Assembly: GCA_018292915.2 (NCBI GenBank)
Contig: JACVVK020000143.1
Span: forward strand, 596,501-660,500
Origin: Batillaria attramentaria
Lineage: Eukaryota > Mollusca > Gastropoda > Batillariidae
Reading direction: 5' to 3'
Length of the DNA: 64,000 nt
Shown one piece after another: positions 46,101-55,100 of the stretch; the stretch's first letter is position 1, and the number at the start of each line of letters is the position of its first letter. A program made the position numbers and the translations under genes. The notes under the pieces are model-generated. The model was given only the letters and a program-made list of their open reading frames with translations, was not told where the DNA came from and ran no database searches.

Positions 46101-49100
46101 ACAGTAATTAGCTACAGTATCTGCCAGCTACAGTGTCAGTGAAATACAGTAATTAGCTACAGTATCTGCCAGCTACAGTGTCAGGGAAATACAGTAATTA
46201 GCTACAGTGTCTGCCAGCTACAGTGTCAGTGAAATACAGTAATTAGCTACAGTATCTGCCAGCTACAGTGTCAGTGAAATACAGTAATTAGCTACAGTAT
46301 CTGCCAGCTACAGTGTCAGGGAAATACAGTAATTAGCTACAGTGTCTGCCAGCTACAGTGTCAGTGAAATATAGTATTTAGCTACAGTACCTGCCAGCTA
46401 CAGTGTCAGTGAAATACAGTAATTAACTACAGTATCTGTCAGCTACAGTGTCAGTGAAATACAGTAATAATTAGCTACAGTATCTGCCAGCTACAGTGTC
46501 AGGGAAATACAGTAATTAGCTACAGTGTCTGCCAGCTACAGTGTCAGTGAAATACAGTAATTAGCTACAGTGTCTGCCAGCTACAGTGTCAGTGAAATAC
46601 AGTAATTAGCTACAGTATCTGCCAGCTACAGTGTCAGTGAAAAACAGTAATTAGCTACAGTGTCTGCCAGCTACAGTGTCAGTGAAATACAGTAATTAGC
46701 TACAGTATCTGCCAGCTACAGTGTCAGTGAAATACAGTAATTAGCTACAGTATCTGCCAGCTACAGTGTCAGTGAAAAACAGTAATTAGCTACAGTATCT
46801 GCCAGCTACAGTGTCAGTGAAAAACAGTAATTAGCTACAGTATCTGCCAGCTACAGTGTCAGTGAAAAACAGTAATTAGCTACAGTGTCTGCCAGCTACA
46901 GTGTCAGTGAAATATAGTATTTAGCTACAGTACCTGCCAGCTACAGTGTCAGTGAAATACAGTAATTAGCTACAGTATCTGCCAGCTACAGTGTCAGTGA
47001 AAAACAGTAATTAGCTACAGTGTCTGCCAGCTACAGTGTCAGTGAAATACAGTAATTAGCTACAGTGTCTGCCAGCTACAGTGTCAGGGAAATACAGTAA
47101 TTAGCTACAGTGTCTGCCAGCTACAGTGTCAGGGAAATACAGTAATTAGCTACAGTATCTGCCAGCTACAGTGTCAGTGAAATACAGTAATTAGCTACAG
47201 TATCTGCCAGCTACAGTGTCAGTGAAATACAGTAATTAGCTACAGTATCTGCCAGCTACAGTGTCAGTGACATACAGTAATAATTAGCTACAGCATCTGT
47301 TAGCTACAGTGTCAGTGAAATACAGTAATAATTAGCTACAGTATCTGCCAGCTACAGTGTCAGTGAAATACAGTAATTAGCTACAGTGTCTGCCAGCTAC
47401 AGTGTCAGTGAAATACAGTAATTAGCTACAGCATCTGCCAGCTACAGTGTCAGTGAAATACAGTAATTAGCTACAGCATCTGCCAGCTACAGTGTCAGTG
47501 AAATACAGTAATTAGCTACAGCATCTGTCAGCTACAGTGTCAGTGAAATACAGTAATAATTAGCTACAGTATCTGCCAGCTACAGTGTCAGTGAAATACA
47601 GTAATTAGCTACAGCATCTGCCAGCTACAGTGTCAGTGAAATACAGTAATTAGCTACAGCATCTGTCAGCTACAGTGTCAGTGAAATACAGTAATAATTA
47701 GCTACAGTATCTGCCAGCTACAGTGTCAGGGAAATACAGTAATTAGCTACAGTGTCTGCCAGCTACAGTGTCAGTGAAATACAGTAATAATTAGCTACAG
47801 TATCTGCCAGCTACAGTGTCAGTGAAATACAGTAATTAGCTACAGTGTCTGCCAGCTACAGTGTCAGTGAAATACAGTAATTAGCTACAGTGTCTGCCAG
47901 CTACAGTGTCAGTGAAATACAGTAATTAGCTACAGTATCTGCCAGCTACAGTGTCAGTGAAAAACAGTAATTAGCTACAGTGTCTGCCAGCTACAGTGTC
48001 AGTGAAATACAGTAATTAGCTACAGTATCTGCCAGCTACAGTGTCAGTGAAAAACAGTAATTAGCTACAGTGTCTGCCAGCTACAGTGTCAGTGAAATAC
48101 AGTAATTAGCTACAGTATCTGCCAGCTACAGTGTCAGTGAAATACAGTAATTAGCTACAGTATCTGCCAGCTACAGTGTCAGTGAAATACAGTAATTAGC
48201 TACAGTATCTGCGAGCTACAGTGTCAGGGAAATACAGTAATTAGCTACAGTGTCTGCCAGCTACAGTGTCAGGGAAATACAGTAATTAGCTACAGTATCT
48301 GCCAGCTACAGTGTCAGTGAAATACAGTAATTAGCTACAGTATCTGCCAGCTACAGTGTCAGGGAAATACAGTAATTAGCTACAGTATCTGCCAGCTACA
48401 GTGTCAGTGAAATACAGTAATTAGCTACAGCATCTGCCAGCTACAGTGTCAGTGAAATACAGTAATTAGCTACAGTATCTGCCAGCTACAGTGTCAGTGA
48501 AATACAGTAATTAGCTACAGTGTCTGCCAGCTACAGTGTCAGTGAAATACAGTAATAATTAGCTACAGTATCTGCCAGCTACAGTGTCAGTGAAATACAG
48601 TAATTAGCTACAGTATCTGCCAGCTACAGTGTCAGTGAAATACAGTAATAATTAGCTACAGTGTCTGCCAGCTACAGTGTCAGTGAAATACAGTAATTAG
48701 CTACAGTATCTGCCAGCTACAGTGTCAGTGAAATACAGTAATAATTAGCTACAGTGTCTGCCAGCTACAGTGTCAGTGAAATACAGTAATTAGCTACAGT
48801 ATCTGCCAGCTACAGTGTCAGTGAAATACAGTAATTAGCTACAGTGTCTGCCAGCTACAGTGTCAGTGAAATATAGTATTTAGCTACAGTACCTGCCAGC
48901 TACAGTGTCAGTGAAATACAGTAATTAGCTACAGTATCTGCCAGCTACAGTGTCAGTGAAATACAGTAATTAGCTACAGTGTCTGCCAGCTACAGTGTCA
49001 GTGAAATACAGTAATAATTAGCTACAGTATCTGCCAGCTACAGTGTCAGTGAAATACAGTAATTAGCTACAGTATCTGCCAGCTACAGTGTCAGTGAAAT

Positions 49101-52100
49101 ACAGTAATAATTAGCTACAGTGTCTGCCAGCTACAGTGTCAGTGAAATACAGTAATTAGCTACAGTATCTGCCAGCTACAGTGTCAGTGAAATACAGTAA
49201 TAATTAGCTACAGTGTCTGCCAGCTACAGTGTCAGTGAAATACAGTAATTAGCTACAGTATCTGCCAGCTACAGTGTCAGTGAAATACAGTAATAATTAG
49301 CTACAGTGTCTGCCAGCTACAGTGTCAGTGAAATACAGTAATTAGCTACAGTATCTGCCAGCTACAGTGTCAGTGAAATACAGTAATTAGCTACAGTATC
49401 TGCCAGCTACAGTGTCAGTGACATACAGTAATAATTAGCTACAGCATCTGTTAGCTACAGTGTCAGTGAAATACAGTAATTAGCTACAGTGTCTGCCAGC
49501 TACAGTGTCAGTGAAATACAGTAATTAGCTACAGCATCTGTCAGCTACAGTGTCAGTGAAATACAGTAATAATTAGCTACAGCATCTGTCAGCTACAGTG
49601 TCAGGGAAATACAGTAATTAGCTACAGTGTCTGCCAGCTACAGTGTCAGTGAAATACAGTAATAATTAGCTACAGTGTCTGCCAGCTACAGTGTCAGTGA
49701 AATACAGTAATTAGCTACAGTATCTGCCAGCTACAGTGTCAGTGAAATACAGTAATAATTAGCTACAGTATCTGCCAGCTACAGTGTCAGTGACATACAG
49801 TAATAATTAGCTACAGCATCTGTTAGCTACAGTGTCAGTGAAATACAGTAATTAGCTACAGTGTCTGCCAGCTACAGTGTCAGTGAAATACAGTAATTAG
49901 CTACAGCATCTGTCAGCTACAGTGTCAGTGAAATACAGTAATTAGCTACAGTATCTGCCAGCTACAGTGTCAGTGAAATACAGTAATAATTAGCTACAGT
50001 ATCTGCCAGCTACAGTGTCAGTGACATACAGTAATAATTAGCTACAGCATCTGTTAGCTACAGTGTCAGTGAAATACAGTAATTAGCTACAGTGTCTGCC
50101 AGCTACAGTGTCAGTGAAATACAGTAATAATTAGCTACAGTGTCTGCCAGCTACAGTGTCAGTGAAATACAGTAATTAGCTACAGTATCTGCCAGCTACA
50201 GTGTCAGTGAAATACAGTAATAATTAGCTACAGTGTCTGCCAGCTACAGTGTCAGTGAAATACAGTAATTAGCTACAGTGTCTGCCAGCTACAGTGTCAG
50301 GGAAATACAGTAATTAGCTACAGTGTCTGCCAGCTACAGTGTCAGTGAAATATAGTATTTAGCTACAGTACCTGCCAGCTACAGTGTCAGTGAAATACAG
50401 TAATTAGCTACAGTATCTGCCAGCTACAGTGTCAGTGACATACAGTAATAATTAGCTACAGTATCTGCCAGCTACAGTGTCAGTGAAATACAGTAATTAG
50501 CTACAGTGTCTGCCAGCTACAGTGTCAGTGAAATACAGTAATTAGCTACAGTATCTGCCAGCTACAGTGTCAGTGAAATACAGTAATTAGCTACAGTATC
50601 TGCCAGCTACAGTGTCAGGGAAATACAGTAATTAACTACAGCATCTGCCAGCTACAGTGTCAGGGAAATACAGTAATTAGCTACAGTGTCTGCCAGCTAC
50701 AGTGTCAGTGAAATACAGTAATTAGCTACAGTATCTGCCAGCTACAGTGTCAGGGAAATACAGTAATTAGCTACAGTATCTGCCAGCTACAGTGTCAGTG
50801 AAATACAGTAATTAACTACAGTGTCTGCCAGCTACAGTGTCAGTGAAATACAGTAATTAGCTACAGCATCTGCCAGCTACAGTGTCAGGGAAATACAGTA
50901 ATTAGCTACAGTGTCTGCCAGCTACAGTGTCAGTGAAATACAGTAATTAGCTACAGTATCTGCCAGCTACAGTGTCAGTGAAATACCTGTGACAGTAATT
51001 AGCTACAGTATCTGCGAGCTACAGTGTCAGGGAAATACAGTACGTGTAATTAGCTTCATACAGTATCTACCAGCTACAGTGTCAGTGAAATACAGTAATT
51101 AGCTACAGTGTCTGCCAGCTACAGTGTCAGTGAAATGCAGTAATTAGCTACAGTATCTGCCAGCTCATTTTCACTTTGACTGTTAGCTTGGTTGGTTATG
51201 ATTCTGTGTCTGTAGTTCATTGTGATTCTGTGTCTGTAGTTCATTGTGATTCTGTGTCTGTAGTTCATTATGATTCTGTGTCTGTAATTCATTGTGATTC
51301 TGTGTCTGTAGTTCATTGCGATTCTGTGTCTGTAGTTCATTGTGATTCTGTGTCTGTAGTTCATTGTGATTCTGTGTCTGTAGTTTATTGTGATTCTGTG
51401 TCTGTAATTCATTGTGATTCTGTGTCTGTAGTTCATTGTGATTCTGTGTCTGTAGTTCATTGTGATTCTGTGTCTGTAGTTCATTGTGATTCTGTGTCTG
51501 TAGTTCATTGTGATTCTGTGTCTGTAGTTCATTGTGATTCTGTGTCTGTAGTTCATTGTGATTCTGTGTCTGTAGTTCATTGTGATTCTGTGTCTGTAGT
51601 TCATTATGATTCTGTGTCTGTAGTTCATTGTGATTCTGTGTCTGTAGTTCATTGTGATTCTGTGTCTGTAGTTCATTGTGATTCTGTGTCTGTAGTTCAT
51701 TGTGATTCTGTGTCTGTAATTCATTGTGATTCTGTGTCTGTAGTTCATTGTGATTCTGTGTCTGTAGTTCATTGTGATTCTGTGTCTGTAGTTCATTGTG
51801 ATTCTGTGTCTGTAGTTCATTCTCCATGAATCTTGTCTGGTTACAGGATGGACACTGGGTGAGATTGCAGGCATCGCTGTTGGTGGTTTTCTGATCATGT
51901 TACTTATTGTCTGTCTGGTGTACTGCCAAATCAGGTCAGTCACTCCTCTCATTCTCTGCTTTGGTATTGTAGTAAATATTCCTTTCCACACCCGGTTCCT
52001 GTCATTTTGTATTGAGGATGGTGATTTGACAGTACCTTATGTATTTCAGGTTTGTGGGCGATTTGGTGCCACAGAGGGGCGGACTGTGTGTGTCTGTGTG

Positions 52101-55100
52101 TCAGTTTATGGTGTCTGTGTCTGCACTTCAAATTATCTCCCTGGGTTATATGTACAGATCCTATTGTGCAGTTATTCAGCCCTGATTCAGAACTTCTATG
52201 GTATCGAAAACTTTTCCGTGGATTCACAGACAAGCGAAACAGGGTCACTAATACCTCCTCTTGGAGTTATGAGCAGATGACACTGCGGAGATCATGCATA
52301 CGTGAACAGACTTTGGTATAGTGACAGTCTAGTGTGGTACAGCTTACCAGTTCGTACAAGTGTTGTGGTTTTCCACCATTTCGTTTGTTACTTGTCAAAA
52401 GTGCACAGATTCCTTTTTACGCTTGTATAAAAAATCAGCCACCAAAATGTGCCAAAGTACTTAGGCAGACAGATAAATCTGTGTTTCCAGTTTTTATTTG
52501 GACCTAATGACCTTACCAGTATAAGCCACTATCAATTTCACTGATGCTGTTTCGCTTGATCTTCTCTTAATACGGCACGTAATGTTTGAAATGTATGAAA
52601 ATAGCATTGATTCATTCTAGATGGCAAAATTATCTGCTAGGGTCTTTTTTCAGTTTCAGCATTTTATATGTATATGGCAACAGTGGAGGCGCACATGACA
52701 GTCACTTGGGTTTTGGTGCATGAGAAGAAAGTGATGTATGCATGCACGCTGAGTTGATGGAGGGATGTTGTATTTTGTTGTTTTACAGGAGATATTGCAA
52801 GAAACCCCAGACGTTGCGTGAGATGGATATGGTGAAGCACCTAAAGATGCCCAGACGTAGACCCAGAACCAGAACCATTTCACATGGTCATCCACCGGTA
52901 TGTATGTGTGTTATGTAAGCTGTGTCTGTGTGTGTGTGTGTGCGAGTGCGTGTGTGCATGTGTGTGTGTGTGTGTGTGTGTGTGGCAAGGACAGACAGAG
53001 AGACCTGTGGGTCTATGATCTCATCCTTGGAAAATAAAGTTTCAGTCAGTCAGCCAGTCTCCCAACTTGATGTAAGACTTGACTGGTGTTAAAAGCTTCT
53101 TGTATTTGGAGAAGAATTGCGAGCTGCATGTGATTTAGTATGCGGTAGATGCTATATGTATTGACCAGCCAACAATTAAGGACCCATATCAAAGCACAGT
53201 TTGAGTGGTAAACTGTGGCCTTTACAGTGTCAGTACCCATAATAACTGTTGCTGATAAGGGCAGACGACCAATGTGTGGTTTACCGGCAGTTTGCTGATT
53301 CTGTGTCTGAGTACTAATAGTATCAGTTTTAACTTATTGTTCATAAATGCCACACTTTTCCAAACTTTTGATTTCCAAATGCACTGTGTACTTGATGCTT
53401 ACCTATTGACTCAGTGGCAAAGAGCAAACAAGCAAAACAATATTAACCCTTGCAATGCTGAGCCCAGGATATTCCGGGCTACGTCGATGGCTTTTTCATC
53501 ACAAGACAAATGAATTCAGCAAGACCAGGGTTAATGATGATAATGAAATGCATGAAGTCCCATCGTGAGACAGAGTTTCAGAAGAAAGATGGTCAAAAGC
53601 TGGCATTTGTGACCTAATCAAACGCTGCTTTAGGTGTAAGTATGATCCATGAACATCTCGTCTGTTCTGCCATGTGTTGTCGAGATTCACAGTAGTCATT
53701 TCACAGTGTGCTGGTGTCTATAGTGAGTGATTTGCTGGAGACAGTATTTATGATAGGATGCTTGTGTCGTGTTGTGTTGTGTGCAGGTTTTGCCAGAACG
53801 GAACCCGAATCTGAACAGTTCTGTTGATATACATACAAGTATTGCAGAGCCACAGGTAGGCCGCAGCTGCAGCTTTCCTTTTTCCTTCTCTCCTTTTTTC
53901 TCCCCCCTTGTCTTTTTTCTCCCCCCTTGTCTTTTTTCTCCCCCCTTGTCTTTTTTCTCCCCCCTTGTCTTTTTTCTCCCCCCTTGTCTGTTTTCTCCCC
54001 CCTTGTCTTTTTTCTCCCCCCTTGTCTTTTTTCTCCCCCCTTGTCTTTTTTCTCCCCCCTTGTCTGTTTTCTCCCCCCTTGTCTGTTTTCTCCCCCCTTG
54101 TCTTTTTTCTCCCCCCTTGTCTTTTTTCTCCCCCCTTGTCTGTTTTCTCCCCCCTTGTCTTTTTTCTCCCCCCTTGTCTTTTTTCTCCCCCCTTGTCTGT
54201 TTTCTCCCCCCTTGTCTGTTTTTCTCCCCCCTTGTCTGTTTTCTCCCCCCTTGTCTTTTTTCTCCCCCCTTGTCTTTTTTCTCCCCCCTTGTCTTTTTTC
54301 TCCCCCCTTGTCTGTTTTCTCCCCCCTTGTCTTTTTTCTCCCCCCTTGTCTTTTTTCTCCCCCCTTGTCTTTTTTCTCCCCCCTTGTCTTTTTTCTCCCC
54401 CCTTGTCTGTTTTCTCCCCCCTTGTCTGTTTTCTCCCCCCTTGTCTTTTTTCTCCCCCCTTGTCTTTTTTCTCCCCCCTTGTCTGTTTTCTCCCCCCTTG
54501 TCTTTTTTCTCCCCCCTTGTCTTTTTTCTCCCCCCTTGTCTGTTTTCTCCCCCCTTGTCTGTTTTCTCCCCCCTTGTCTTTTTTCTCCCCCCTTGTCTTT
54601 TTTCTCCCCCCTTGTCTGTTTTCTCCCCCCTTGTCTTTTTTCTCCCCCCTTGTCTTTTTTCTCCCCCCTTGTCTGTTTTCAAGATAAACACTGAGGGAAA
54701 TGTTGCACATAGAATAACTGATAGGAGCGTCAAGGGGATGGGGGAGGGAGGTGGGGGGGGGGGGAGGGAGGTGGGGATGGGGGAGGGAGGTGGGGGGGGG
54801 GAGGGCCTAAAGTTCTGTGGCCTGAAAGGAGGAAGAAAATGAAAAAAGAAGAGAAAAGAAAAGAAGATGAACAATGAGAAACTACAGATTGGCCTTAACA
54901 GCTAAAAAAATCCTGCCTCAGTTTCGCCTGTTACATTTAGATTAAAAAATACTTTGGTAGCAGTTATGAAATCAACTCTCAAGACAAAAACTGCCTTGAA
55001 ACTGGTGCACTTGCTGTGTTGACAGTAAAAACACAAATACCTTTGTCAACTTTTTCACCTCCTACAACACTCTTCAACTGATGGAAAAATGCTTTTGTGG

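Noticed and set aside
43243..51165. CRISPR-like regular repeats.
   Set aside because: Units are strictly head to tail with no unique spacers, and the DNA is eukaryotic.
51119..51991. Long ORFs on both strands over the 24-bp repeat (up to 290 codons).
   Set aside because: A period divisible by three with no stop in the unit keeps several frames open at once. The interval is intron 12 and the translations are pure repeats.
53696..54874. Very long lysine/arginine/glycine-rich or proline/serine-rich ORFs (up to 392 codons).
   Set aside because: Caused by the 19-bp array, open in many frames on both strands; the region is intron 15.
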